A stretch of 64,000 nucleotides of DNA from Acidicapsa dinghuensis (GTDB taxonomy: Bacteria; Acidobacteriota; Terriglobia; Terriglobales; Acidobacteriaceae), in the NCBI RefSeq assembly GCF_025685685.1, contig NZ_JAGSYH010000005.1, forward strand, positions 558,001 through 622,000, given 5' to 3'. The notes beneath the pieces are model-generated. The model saw only the letters and a program-made list of their open reading frames with translations. It did no database searches and had not been told where the DNA came from. How positions within the stretch are numbered: position 1 is the first letter of the stretch; each line of letters opens with the position of its first letter. A program made the translations under genes and the position numbers. This document shows positions 35,750 to 45,209 of this stretch, piece after piece.

Positions 35750-38374
35750 ATGCCCAACCAAACTTGCATTCGTATTCTCTTCGTTACAGTGTTTTTATTG
35801 ACTGTGCCTGCACTGATTTTTGCGCAAGCCGAACCCGGAGTTTCGAGGTCTCTGGCGAAAGAGCGAGCTCAGCGAATCTCGAACATCCGGTACGATCTCG
35901 TCTTCACGCTCAAAGAACATGCGGACACAGTGGCCGGGACCGCTACGGTTGAATTCGATAGTGAGTCCGCCGGCGATCTGTTGATCGATTATCGCGACGG
36001 CGCACTCCACTCGGCGGTCTTTAACGGTCAGCCGATTTCGACGCAGCTTGACCACGGGCATCTGCACCTACCGGCGCAAGCTGGGCACAACATATTGAAA
36101 GCAGAGTTCAGCAGCAACGCAGCGCCGGCGGGCAAAGCGATCACACGCTATGAGGACAAGGACGATGGCAGCGAGTATTTCTATACGCTCTTTGTTCCCA
36201 TGGATGCCAGTATGGCCTTTCCTTGCTTCGATCAGCCGGACCTGAAAGCGCAATTTACGCTTTCGGTCGAACACCCCGACGGGTGGACCGTGATCGGCAA
36301 TACGACGGCTCGCCGAATCGATGGCGCTCATACCCGTTTCGATGCTTCACGCAAGATCAGCACCTACTTGTTTGCATTCGCTGCCGGTCCTTTTGCCGCG
36401 ATTCCGGCGAAGATTGCCGCAGGTCCCACTATCTATGTGCGCAAATCGCAACTGCAGCGTGCCGAGCAGGAAGCGCCGCAAGTGCAGAGCATCGCCGCGC
36501 GTGGTGTCGGCTATCTTTCCAGTTTTTTCGCTCAACCTTTTCCGTTTCCGAAATACGATCTGGTGCTCATTCCCGGCTTCCCCTTCGGTGGAATGGAACA
36601 TGCCGGAGAGACATTTCTCAATGAGGACAGCGTTCTCTTCCGCACGGCTCCCACGCCAAGTGATTATTTCCGGCGCAATACGCTGATTCTGCATGAGACC
36701 TGCCACCAATGGTTCGGCGATCTGGTTACGATGCGCTGGTTCGACGATCTATGGCTCAAAGAGGGTTTTGCGCAGTACATGGCCTACAAGGCTTTGGCGG
36801 ATCTTGAGCCGGCGTCCGATCCGTGGAAACACTTCTACCAGGACATCAAGCCGGCTGCCTATGGTATCGATGAAACTCTGGGCACGACGCCGATCTATCA
36901 GAGCATTCCCAACTTGAAGGATGCGAAGTCGGCCTATGGAGCGATCGTTTATCAGAAGGCGCCCGCAGTTCTCAAGCAGCTTGAGTTTCACGTGGGCTCC
37001 GAAGTCTTTCGCAACGGTTTGCGCTTGTACCTGAAGCAGCATGCCTATGCGAATGCGGAGTGGAATGATCTGATCAAAGCGCTGGAGCAGGCCGGATCAT
37101 CACTTCATTCCAACAACGCTGCCGATCTTGAGTCATGGGCTCAGGCGTGGATTCAGCATCGTGGCATGCCCGAGGTCAACGTTGCGTGGTCATGCGAGGG
37201 GGGAAAGCTTTCAACGCTCACGCTTTCACAGCAGGATGTTTTGCCGGATGGCTATACGTGGCCAATCAGCAATCTCGTCGATCTGCATTTCAAGTCCGCT
37301 GCGCAATCGAATAACAAGCAGATCAGAGTCGACTGGAATACGCCAACAACATCGATCACAGAGGCTGTTGGCCAACCGTGCCCTGTGTTTATCTTTGCAA
37401 ATGCTGGCGATCAGGCGTACGGCCGTTTCCTGCTGGACGAGAAAAGCGAAAAGGCTGCAGCAACCGAAATCGTCGATACACCTGTTACCCAACAGGATCC
37501 GCTGCTGCGAAGCATGCTGTGGGGTGCGCTTTGGGACAATGTGCACCTGGCCCAGTCATCTCCGCGCAGCTTTGTAGATCACGCGATGGCCGCATTGCCT
37601 CATGAGCCGGATGAAGCCATGACACGTGTACAAAGCGCCAGAATCACAACCGTGCTTCATTCTTACTTGTCGGAAGAGGCTCGCAAATCCACAGTGCCGA
37701 ACATTGAAAATGTTGTCGCCGATCGCATGCTGCATGCACCGGATCTGGCTTTACGCATTGTCAGTTTTCGAGCCTTTACGAACATTGCCGAGACCCCGCA
37801 GGCCCTCGACACGCTGAAAAAACTGCTCCAAGGGCAGATAACAATTCCGGGCATGCCTTTGAAGCCGCTGGATCGTTGGAATATCATCGGCCACCTGCTG
37901 CTCATGAATGATCCCGATGCGCAATCCATCTATTCGACTGAAAAGGAGAAGGATCATAGCGGAGAAGGCCAGAAATATGCGTACGCTGTGGCGTCGGGTG
38001 TACCCGGCGCCGCGGTGAAGGCACGTTACTTCGAACAGTATCTGCACGACGCGTCTATTCAGGAAGACTGGATCACGCAAAGCCTCCGTCCGTTTAACGC
38101 ATGGAATCAGTCAGCTCTTACGCAGCCGTATCTGGCGAAAGCATTGGATAGTCTTGAAGAGATCAAGCAGCACCGCAAGATCTTCTTCCTCGGCGCGTGG
38201 CTAAGCACTTTTATGGATGGACAAAACACACTTGTCGCCAGCAACGCAGCGCAGTTGCAGGTGCATCAGTGGCTGCAGAGTCGTGCCATCGATGCCGATC
38301 TGCGGCTCAAAGTTCTTGAAGCAGTGGATGAGTTGGAGCGCACAGCGCGCATTCAACAGAAGTTTCCCGATTGA
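35750..38374 (+). CDS. Exported M1-family zinc aminopeptidase
   Basis: 874 residues from ATG 35750, chosen because it follows GAAAGG and starts the signal peptide (IRILFVTVFLLTVPALIFAQA). The family hallmarks are clear: the substrate-binding GFPFGGMEHAGE and the zinc site HETCHQWFGD followed 18 residues later by Glu in LWLKEGFAQY. An ERAP/ADAMTS-like C-terminal helical domain covers the last 330 residues, giving typical PepN-like length. It should remove N-terminal amino acids from peptides outside the cytoplasm. It lies between two paralogous phosphoesterase genes on the same strand, suggesting a scavenging set for phosphorus- and peptide-containing material. Confidence 0.93.
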   Translation: MPNQTCIRILFVTVFLLTVPALIFAQAEPGVSRSLAKERAQRISNIRYDLVFTLKEHADTVAGTATVEFDSESAGDLLIDYRDGALHSAVFNGQPISTQLDHGHLHLPAQAGHNILKAEFSSNAAPAGKAITRYEDKDDGSEYFYTLFVPMDASMAFPCFDQPDLKAQFTLSVEHPDGWTVIGNTTARRIDGAHTRFDASRKISTYLFAFAAGPFAAIPAKIAAGPTIYVRKSQLQRAEQEAPQVQSIAARGVGYLSSFFAQPFPFPKYDLVLIPGFPFGGMEHAGETFLNEDSVLFRTAPTPSDYFRRNTLILHETCHQWFGDLVTMRWFDDLWLKEGFAQYMAYKALADLEPASDPWKHFYQDIKPAAYGIDETLGTTPIYQSIPNLKDAKSAYGAIVYQKAPAVLKQLEFHVGSEVFRNGLRLYLKQHAYANAEWNDLIKALEQAGSSLHSNNAADLESWAQAWIQHRGMPEVNVAWSCEGGKLSTLTLSQQDVLPDGYTWPISNLVDLHFKSAAQSNNKQIRVDWNTPTTSITEAVGQPCPVFIFANAGDQAYGRFLLDEKSEKAAATEIVDTPVTQQDPLLRSMLWGALWDNVHLAQSSPRSFVDHAMAALPHEPDEAMTRVQSARITTVLHSYLSEEARKSTVPNIENVVADRMLHAPDLALRIVSFRAFTNIAETPQALDTLKKLLQGQITIPGMPLKPLDRWNIIGHLLLMNDPDAQSIYSTEKEKDHSGEGQKYAYAVASGVPGAAVKARYFEQYLHDASIQEDWITQSLRPFNAWNQSALTQPYLAKALDSLEEIKQHRKIFFLGAWLSTFMDGQNTLVASNAAQLQVHQWLQSRAIDADLRLKVLEAVDELERTARIQQKFPD

Positions 38375-38619
38375 TGTCGATGCCGTGTACTCATCCAATG
38401 ACGCCAAACGAAATCAAACCCACGCACGCAGCAAATTTTGTTGTCCTCATGAATGTCTCACGGCGTATTCTTCCGTGCAGGGTCGGATGAATTGGGTAGC
38501 CACGTTTGGCATTGCGAGAGCTTCCCTAATGACGGCAAAAACCTTTGACAGCGCTCGAGATTCTCTTGCGTTCATCCTTTTGTAAAGTGAAAGCCAGCCC
38601 AATTTGCTAGGTATGGTAT

Positions 38620-41448
38620 ATGAGATTCTCGACTGCGTGTTTCATCACTCTTCTCGCGCTGAACGCAGAGGCGCTGAGCGGCCAAACTACACAACATATC
38701 GATCTGCCGACCAGCAAAGCTCTCATTGGCGAGATTCCCGGCCATCCTCAACGTATCAACAGCCTGCCCATGTCTATGGCAGTCTCGCCCGATGGCCGCT
38801 ATGTGGTGACGATCAATGCTGGCTACGGTACACGTGAGTCGAACCTGGAGCAATCGCTCTCAGTTCTCGATACTCAGACAGGAACACTTTCCGATTTTCC
38901 TGACGATCGCACGCTTGTCAACGCCAAGCAAACGCTCTATTCCGGCCTCGCGTTCAGTCATGATGGCAAGCATATCTATGCGAGCATCGGTTCCATATCC
39001 GATCCAGAGGGAAAAGGCCAGGACGATACAGGCAGCGGCATCATTGTCTACAACTTCAATCAAGGACGAGTAGCGCCGGCGAGCCTGTTGCATCTGCCCC
39101 TTGAGCCTCTTGCAACTGGCCGCAAAACGAAGCTCAATGGTGATTCGGAAAGCAGCGAAGGCATTCCATTTCCCGCTGCTATAGCTGTGCTTGGTAAGCC
39201 CGGCGCAGAAAAGTTGCTCGTTGCCGACAATCTCTCCGACGATGTGTTGATCCTCGATGCAGTGAGCGGCAAACTCGAAAAGCGCTTCGATCTTTCCGAA
39301 AGCGATGCAGTGCCGGGAACCTATCCCATCGCGCTGGCTGTGACAAAGGATGAGCGCCGCGCCTTCGTTGCACTATGGAACGCCTCGGAGGTAGTCGAGC
39401 TGGACCTGACCACCGGTGCGGTTGCGCACAAACTGACTCTTTTGAAGCCAGAGAGCGCCGTCGCTCCCGGCACGCACCCATGCGCGCTTGAGATCACACC
39501 AGACGGACGCACGATGTATGTTGCGCTCGCCAATCGCGACGCCGTCGCGGCGGTCAATATCGGTGCCGGACAGTTCAGCGTCAAGGGCTATTTCAGTACG
39601 CGCCTGCCGGGTCAGAACTACTTTGGCGCGGAACCTGAGGCTCTGGCGATCAGCAGTGATGGAAGCCGTCTCTATGTGGCTGATGCCATTACCGATGCCG
39701 TCGCTGTCCTCGACGGAAAGAAACTAAATGGCAAGGAACCTGAAAAATTCTCCGAACCCATCGGCTTCATCCCAACGGAGTGGATGCCGATGTCGATGGC
39801 GGTTGTCAGCGGCAAGCTGTACGTTGCGACTGCGAAAGGTCATGGTACTGGTCCAAACAATGTGCCAATGGAAATGACCAACAGAGCGGGTAAGCGCGTA
39901 ACACGCAAATCCACCTACATCGGCACATTGCTCTACGGGTCGCTTGCCTCCATCGATACTGCCGATATCGATCAGAATCTTCGCAACTGGACATCGGTTG
40001 TACTTGAGTCCAACCGTATGAAGTCAGCGCAACAGCAAATCACTTTTGCCGATGGCAGCCAGAGCCACATCAAGCACGTGATCTACATCATCAAGGAAAA
40101 TCGCACCTACGATCAAATTCTTGGCGATCTTGAACAGAATGGTCATCCGGTAGGCAACGGTGACTCGAAGCTGACAATGTACGGCGAGTCCATCACCCCG
40201 AACCAGCATAAGCTCGTGCTGCAATTTGGCGTGCTCGATAACTTCTACGACTCAGGTGAGGTTTCCGGCGACGGCCATGTGTGGTCAACAGCCGGTATCG
40301 GCACCGACTATCTCGAAAAGACCTGGCAGCAGTCGTATCGAGGCGGTCAGCGCACTTACGACTACGAGGGAGTCGTCGCGAATGGAACACCGCTGCTCGA
40401 AAAGATTCCTGACGTCAACGAGCCACGCAGCGGATACCTCTGGGGTGATCTAGCAACGCATGGCAAGACCTACTATCACTTCGGCGAATTCATCGCCACG
40501 GTCTTCTGCACTGACGTAAAGAAGGCAGCGACACTCAATCCTCAACAGGGGCCCATGCTCGCCGGCGAGAATTGCGCACGCCCCGAGATTAAGCCTGGAG
40601 AAGAGATACCAGCAAACTGGGGTGGCGGCGTAAACAAATGGCCATGGGCGATTCCGCTAATCGCAACCAATACTCCTACAAAGCCAGAGCTCGTCGGACA
40701 CTTTGCACCGGAAGCGCCAGACTTCGATCTCATGATTCCCGATCAGATTCGCGTCAACATCTTTGAACATCATCTCAAGCAGTGGGTCGCAGATCGTGTG
40801 CAAGGCAAAGACACCATGCCGAATTTCGTTTTGCTGCGCCTCGGTGACGATCACACGGCAGGTACTCGTCCGGGAAGTCCAACACCCAGGGCATCGGTTG
40901 CCGATAACGATCTCGCGGTAGGCCGCGCCGTAGAAGACATCTCGCACTCACCGTTCTGGGACGATACTGCATTCTTCATTCTGGAAGACGACGCGCAGGA
41001 TGGCGGAGATCATGTCGAGGCTCACCGCAGCACCGTATATGTCATCAGCAAATATGCGCCGCACGGTCCTAACAGTGGAGCGTTCGTCGACAGCCACTTC
41101 TACACCACAGTGAGCGTACTGCATACAATGGAGGCTCTGCTCGGCGTTCCTCCAATGAATAATAACGACGCGCTCAGCCCTGTCATTGCGTCACTGTTCA
41201 CTGGTCCCGGCGATCAACCACCGTATGAGGCCGATCGATCCAACGACACCAACGGCCTCATCTATACCGCTAATCCAAAGAATGCGCCCGGCGCGCAAGC
41301 CAGCATGAAGATGGATTTCCGCCATGCCGATCATGCCGATGCGCAAAAGCTCAATGTCATCCTGTGGCGCGATGCGATGGGAAATGCTCCTGTTCCCGCT
41401 CAACTGCTGCAGCGTCATAAGCAGCGTCATGACGACGATGACGATTAA
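38620..41448 (+). CDS. Exported beta-propeller/phosphoesterase protein (paralogue of the 32033 gene)
   Basis: 942 residues with signal peptide (MRFSTACFITLLALNAEALSG). The YVTN-like propeller (about 30-460: AVSPDGRYVVTINAGYG, ISSDGSRLYVADAITDAVAVLDG) is followed by a phosphoesterase domain with the same motifs as the upstream paralogue: VIYIIKENRTYDQILGD, SGDGHVWS, RLGDDHTAGT and LEDDAQDGGDHVEAHRSTVYV. An acidic, His-rich tail (HKQRHDDDDD) ends it. Expected to be a metal-dependent phosphatase or phospholipase outside the cytoplasm. It starts 245 bp after the aminopeptidase gene and probably has its own promoter. Confidence 0.88.
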   Translation: MRFSTACFITLLALNAEALSGQTTQHIDLPTSKALIGEIPGHPQRINSLPMSMAVSPDGRYVVTINAGYGTRESNLEQSLSVLDTQTGTLSDFPDDRTLVNAKQTLYSGLAFSHDGKHIYASIGSISDPEGKGQDDTGSGIIVYNFNQGRVAPASLLHLPLEPLATGRKTKLNGDSESSEGIPFPAAIAVLGKPGAEKLLVADNLSDDVLILDAVSGKLEKRFDLSESDAVPGTYPIALAVTKDERRAFVALWNASEVVELDLTTGAVAHKLTLLKPESAVAPGTHPCALEITPDGRTMYVALANRDAVAAVNIGAGQFSVKGYFSTRLPGQNYFGAEPEALAISSDGSRLYVADAITDAVAVLDGKKLNGKEPEKFSEPIGFIPTEWMPMSMAVVSGKLYVATAKGHGTGPNNVPMEMTNRAGKRVTRKSTYIGTLLYGSLASIDTADIDQNLRNWTSVVLESNRMKSAQQQITFADGSQSHIKHVIYIIKENRTYDQILGDLEQNGHPVGNGDSKLTMYGESITPNQHKLVLQFGVLDNFYDSGEVSGDGHVWSTAGIGTDYLEKTWQQSYRGGQRTYDYEGVVANGTPLLEKIPDVNEPRSGYLWGDLATHGKTYYHFGEFIATVFCTDVKKAATLNPQQGPMLAGENCARPEIKPGEEIPANWGGGVNKWPWAIPLIATNTPTKPELVGHFAPEAPDFDLMIPDQIRVNIFEHHLKQWVADRVQGKDTMPNFVLLRLGDDHTAGTRPGSPTPRASVADNDLAVGRAVEDISHSPFWDDTAFFILEDDAQDGGDHVEAHRSTVYVISKYAPHGPNSGAFVDSHFYTTVSVLHTMEALLGVPPMNNNDALSPVIASLFTGPGDQPPYEADRSNDTNGLIYTANPKNAPGAQASMKMDFRHADHADAQKLNVILWRDAMGNAPVPAQLLQRHKQRHDDDDD

Positions 41449-41497
41449 GCTGCGCGCAACAGGGTGATTCAGCTGCGGCGGTGTGGTGGAAACATGC

Positions 41498-43093
41498 TCA
41501 TGCCTTTCCCCATCCGCCGCCGCCTGGAGTTTCCAGCCTGAGCACATCGCCTGCTTTCGCTTGCCGACTGCACTTTCCTGGCAGTTCCTCCGAGGCTAAA
41601 CTGTTGCTCAGATTGTTTCTCAACAGCGTTGCTTTGCCCGCTACTCCATCATCACCGCCGGCGAGTCCATAGGGCCGGAATTTGCGACGATCAGCCAGTA
41701 GCGTTACCTGCGCATCGGCAAGCAGCTCGATCTCACGCACCAGCCCATCGCCGCCGCGGTATGCACCATTACCACCCGATCCCTCACGATAGCCATAACG
41801 CCGCACACGAAATGGATATGCGTATTCCAGCGCTTCAATCGGAGTGTTGAGCGAGTTGGTCATATGCGTTTGTACGCCCGAGATGCCATCAATGCCATTG
41901 CGCGCGCCCATTCCGCCAGCCGTTGTTTCGTAGTAAGTAAAAGGGCGCACAGAGCGAGGATCGATGCCGCCGATCGTCAGATTGCTCATCGTTCCGGCGC
42001 TTGCTGCCGGCACACGATCCGGAACAGCCAGCGCCAGCGCCCGCATCAGCACATCCACAATCCGCTGCGATGTTTCGACATTGCCTCCAGCAACAGGCGC
42101 GGGAGGATGCGCATCAACGATTGTTCCGGGTCGAGTGACAAGCGTGAGCGGACGCAAGATTCCCGCGGTAGCAGGAGCATCCTCGGCAATCAGACATCGC
42201 AGTATATAGAAACATGCTGAGAGCGTAATAGCCCGGACTGCATTGATGCTGCCGTTGACTTGCGTCGCGGAGCCATCAAAGTCCGCAGTAATTGCGGCCT
42301 CCGCTGGATCAATCGTCAGCTTCACAGCGATGCGGCATGGATTGTCCGTTACTCCGTCCTCATCCAGCCAATCCTCCGCGCAGAACTCGCCAGCGGGCAT
42401 CTTTCGCAACTCCGCGCGCACCAGCCGCTCAGAATAGTCAAGCAGCTCATCAACGAGCGCACAAAGCTTCATTGGCTCATATTTGGCAGCGAGCTCCAGC
42501 AGCCGGTCCTGCCCAACACGGCACGCGCCGATCTGTGCATCCAGATCGCCTTCGCGTTCCTGTGGTGTACGGACGTTGAACAGGATCAGATCGAGCATCT
42601 CGCGATCTACCTGGCCGCCGCGGACGATGCGAACGGGAGGAATGCGAATGCCTTCTTGAAAAATCTCGCGCGCAGGCCCCATGGATCCTGGATAGGTGCC
42701 GCCGACATCGGCGTGGTGTGCGCGATTGGCTACATAAAACAGCGGCTCTTGCTCTGCGTCATGAAACACCGGCATCACCATCGTGATGTCCGGTAGATGC
42801 GTGCCTCCTGCATACGGATCATTCAGTACCGCAATATCTCCGCGCCCCAGCTTGATTGCATCAATTGCCGCCAGCACCGACATCGGCATCGATCCCAGAT
42901 GAACAGGCATGTGGTCGCCCATCGCAATCACGCGGCCTCTACCATCGAAGACTGCGCAGGAATAGTCGCGCCGCTCCTTGATATTGGGTGAGAGCGCGGT
43001 ACGCCGCAGCGCAGCGCCCATCTCCTCGGCGATGGAGTGAACTGCGCTTTGAAAGATCGCCAGATCAATCGGATCGACAGTTAGCCTTGTCAT
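41498..43093 (-). CDS. hyuB: Hydantoinase B/oxoprolinase family protein (HyuB)
   Basis: 531 residues matching the B subunit of N-methylhydantoinase/5-oxoprolinase/acetone-carboxylase-type ATP-dependent enzymes: MTRLTVDPIDLAIFQSAVHSIAEEMGAALRRTALSPNIKERRDYSCAVFD, GDHMPVHLGSM, NDPYAGGTHLPD and NRAHHADVGG, where His and Asp probably bind metal. The C-terminus ends in LETPGGGGWGKA, as is usual. It overlaps the upstream hyuA by 4 nt. The pair hydrolyses a cyclic amide using ATP; hydantoin, 5-oxoproline or a related ring are all possible and the sequence does not decide between them. Confidence 0.92.
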   Translation of the reverse strand: MTRLTVDPIDLAIFQSAVHSIAEEMGAALRRTALSPNIKERRDYSCAVFDGRGRVIAMGDHMPVHLGSMPMSVLAAIDAIKLGRGDIAVLNDPYAGGTHLPDITMVMPVFHDAEQEPLFYVANRAHHADVGGTYPGSMGPAREIFQEGIRIPPVRIVRGGQVDREMLDLILFNVRTPQEREGDLDAQIGACRVGQDRLLELAAKYEPMKLCALVDELLDYSERLVRAELRKMPAGEFCAEDWLDEDGVTDNPCRIAVKLTIDPAEAAITADFDGSATQVNGSINAVRAITLSACFYILRCLIAEDAPATAGILRPLTLVTRPGTIVDAHPPAPVAGGNVETSQRIVDVLMRALALAVPDRVPAASAGTMSNLTIGGIDPRSVRPFTYYETTAGGMGARNGIDGISGVQTHMTNSLNTPIEALEYAYPFRVRRYGYREGSGGNGAYRGGDGLVREIELLADAQVTLLADRRKFRPYGLAGGDDGVAGKATLLRNNLSNSLASEELPGKCSRQAKAGDVLRLETPGGGGWGKA

Positions 43094-45111
43094 GCCTGCA
43101 TTTCTCCCACGGTGACAATCAGGTTGCCGAACGTATCCACATGCGCGCCTGATCCAGGAGGTAACAATGTCGCCGACGTGTATTCAGTGATCAACGCTGG
43201 CCCGTGGAATCGTGCTTCAGCACGCAGTCTGTCGCGCGCGTACACACTGGAAGACAGCGCGACACCATCGAACCAAACGCTGCGTTCGCCTGTACAAGCG
43301 TCACTTCCATCGTTTGGAGATTCAGAAGCTAGCTTTGGAGCATATGGCTCCGCGGCTACAGCAATCCGCAGACGCACATTCACAATCTCGACTGGCCTTT
43401 CGCGATGGCTAAATCCATAGCTTTTCGCATGCAGATCATGAAAGTTGTCGAGAGCTTTTGCGGGCAGGGAAGGATCGAAGGCCACATTCAGCTCATATCC
43501 TTGCCCTCGATAACGAACATCAAGTGTACGCAAAAGAGATACCCGCTCTTCGCGCACACTCTCGCCATATTCTGCGCGCAGTTCGTGCCTCGCGTGTTTC
43601 TCTAGTTCCGTAAAGATTCCCTGCAAACCGTCTGCATCGTCGCTGGCCAGCATCACGGTTCTCGAATAATCCCGCACCGCATCCGCCAGCAAGATTCCAA
43701 CCGCCGAAAGCGCGCCGGGCAATGCTGGAACCAACACGGTGCCGATTCCAAGCGCACGCGCCAATGCACACGCATGCAGAGGCCCGCCACCGCCAAAAGC
43801 CACCAACGCAAACTCGCGTGGATCGAGACCCCGCTCCACTGAGATCACGCGGATAGCTTTCTCCATGTTGGTTTCGACGACTCGCAAGATGCCGGCTGCG
43901 AACTCCTCAACGCTCGTCAGCGGTCCTTTGTGCTCCTGCATCATCACTCGTGCGCGTTCGTCATGCAGCGTAACGCTGCCTCCAAGAAAACTGTCTGCAT
44001 CCATTCTTCCAAGAATGTAGTTCGCGTCCGTGACGGTGGGTTTGTCGCCTTTTCCAAAACAGATCGGTCCTGGATCGGCCCCAGCCGATTCAGGTCCTAC
44101 ACGCAGCATGCCGCCCGCATCAAACCGCGCAATCGATCCGCCTCCAGATCCCACTGTGTGAATATCGAGCATGGGCACGCTGATCGGCATACCGGCGACT
44201 ATAGATTCGCGTGTCAACCGCGCACCACCCTGTGCTGCATCAGCCAGAAAGACATCGGTCGATGTGCCACCCATGTCAAAGCCGATGATGCGCTCGAAGC
44301 CGGCCCATCGCGCCAGCGTTATTGCGCCGATCACGCCGCCCGCAGGCCCGGAAAGTACCGTTCGCACCGGCTGCTCGGCGGCGACCCGCGCCGGCAATAT
44401 ACCGCCCGAAGACTGCATCACATCCACGCGGCTCTCAGGATGTTTTGCCGTAACTTCGCGCTCAAGCCGCTCGAGATAACTCTGCATGCGGGGAGCAAGA
44501 TACGCATTCACCACTGTCGTCGCGGCTCGTTCGTATTCGCGAAACTCCGGCAGGATGCGATGCGAAACCGACACCGGCACACCAAGATTGTGCAGAGATG
44601 CCTCAACACGTTGCTCAGTTATTGGCTGCGTAAAAGAAAACAATAGCGATATCGCGACAGCCTCCGCACCGCTTGCACGCACACTCTCCAGCAGAGCCTG
44701 CAGTTCTTCTTCCGTTGGCTCACGCAGCATTGCACCTTCCGCGCTCACACGTTCCGGTACGCCAAAGCGCAGCTCTCGTGGTACGAGACATTCTGGCAGC
44801 GGAGCGAACCAGTCGTAGAGCCGCTGCCGCGTCTGGCGTCCGATGGCAATCGTATCTTCCAGCCCTTTGGTCGTCACAAAAGCAACACGAGCTCCCTTGC
44901 GCTCCAGCATCGCATTGGTTCCGACCGTCGTTCCGTGGCGTACATCCAGAGCGCCGGTGTATTTTTCCCGTGCAACAATCTGGCTCAAACCATCCAACAC
45001 CCCTCGCGACGGATCAGCAGGTGTCGAAAACACTTTCACGACCCGTAGTTCGCCGTCTGCGAGATACACACAATCGGTAAATGTTCCCCCGCTATCAATC
45101 GCTACGCGCAA
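43090..45111 (-). CDS. hyuA: Hydantoinase A/oxoprolinase family protein (HyuA)
   Basis: 673 residues. It starts RVAIDSGGTFTDCVY, the phosphate-binding motif of the ASKHA-like fold in this family. HGTTVGTNAMLERKGARVAFVTTKG and IGFDMGGTSTDV follow, then SVERGLDPREFALVAFGGGGPLHACALA, all standard. It phosphorylates the cyclic amide substrate before ring opening with HyuB. Divergent from the MFS gene; the 98 bp between the two starts must hold both promoters. The MFS transporter may supply the substrate. Confidence 0.93.
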   Translation of the reverse strand: MRVAIDSGGTFTDCVYLADGELRVVKVFSTPADPSRGVLDGLSQIVAREKYTGALDVRHGTTVGTNAMLERKGARVAFVTTKGLEDTIAIGRQTRQRLYDWFAPLPECLVPRELRFGVPERVSAEGAMLREPTEEELQALLESVRASGAEAVAISLLFSFTQPITEQRVEASLHNLGVPVSVSHRILPEFREYERAATTVVNAYLAPRMQSYLERLEREVTAKHPESRVDVMQSSGGILPARVAAEQPVRTVLSGPAGGVIGAITLARWAGFERIIGFDMGGTSTDVFLADAAQGGARLTRESIVAGMPISVPMLDIHTVGSGGGSIARFDAGGMLRVGPESAGADPGPICFGKGDKPTVTDANYILGRMDADSFLGGSVTLHDERARVMMQEHKGPLTSVEEFAAGILRVVETNMEKAIRVISVERGLDPREFALVAFGGGGPLHACALARALGIGTVLVPALPGALSAVGILLADAVRDYSRTVMLASDDADGLQGIFTELEKHARHELRAEYGESVREERVSLLRTLDVRYRGQGYELNVAFDPSLPAKALDNFHDLHAKSYGFSHRERPVEIVNVRLRIAVAAEPYAPKLASESPNDGSDACTGERSVWFDGVALSSSVYARDRLRAEARFHGPALITEYTSATLLPPGSGAHVDTFGNLIVTVGEMQA

Positions 45112-45209
45112 AGTGCTCTGATCCCGTATGGTGGAGTCACGCGCCTGTTATAGGCTCGCACTTCGACTCTAAAGCACCAACCATCGTTTTCGCTCACCAG
45201 GAGAGGCGC

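Noticed and set aside
43930..44646. Plus-strand frame opposite hyuA
   Set aside because: No recognisable motif or ribosome-binding site; hyuA on the other strand is complete.
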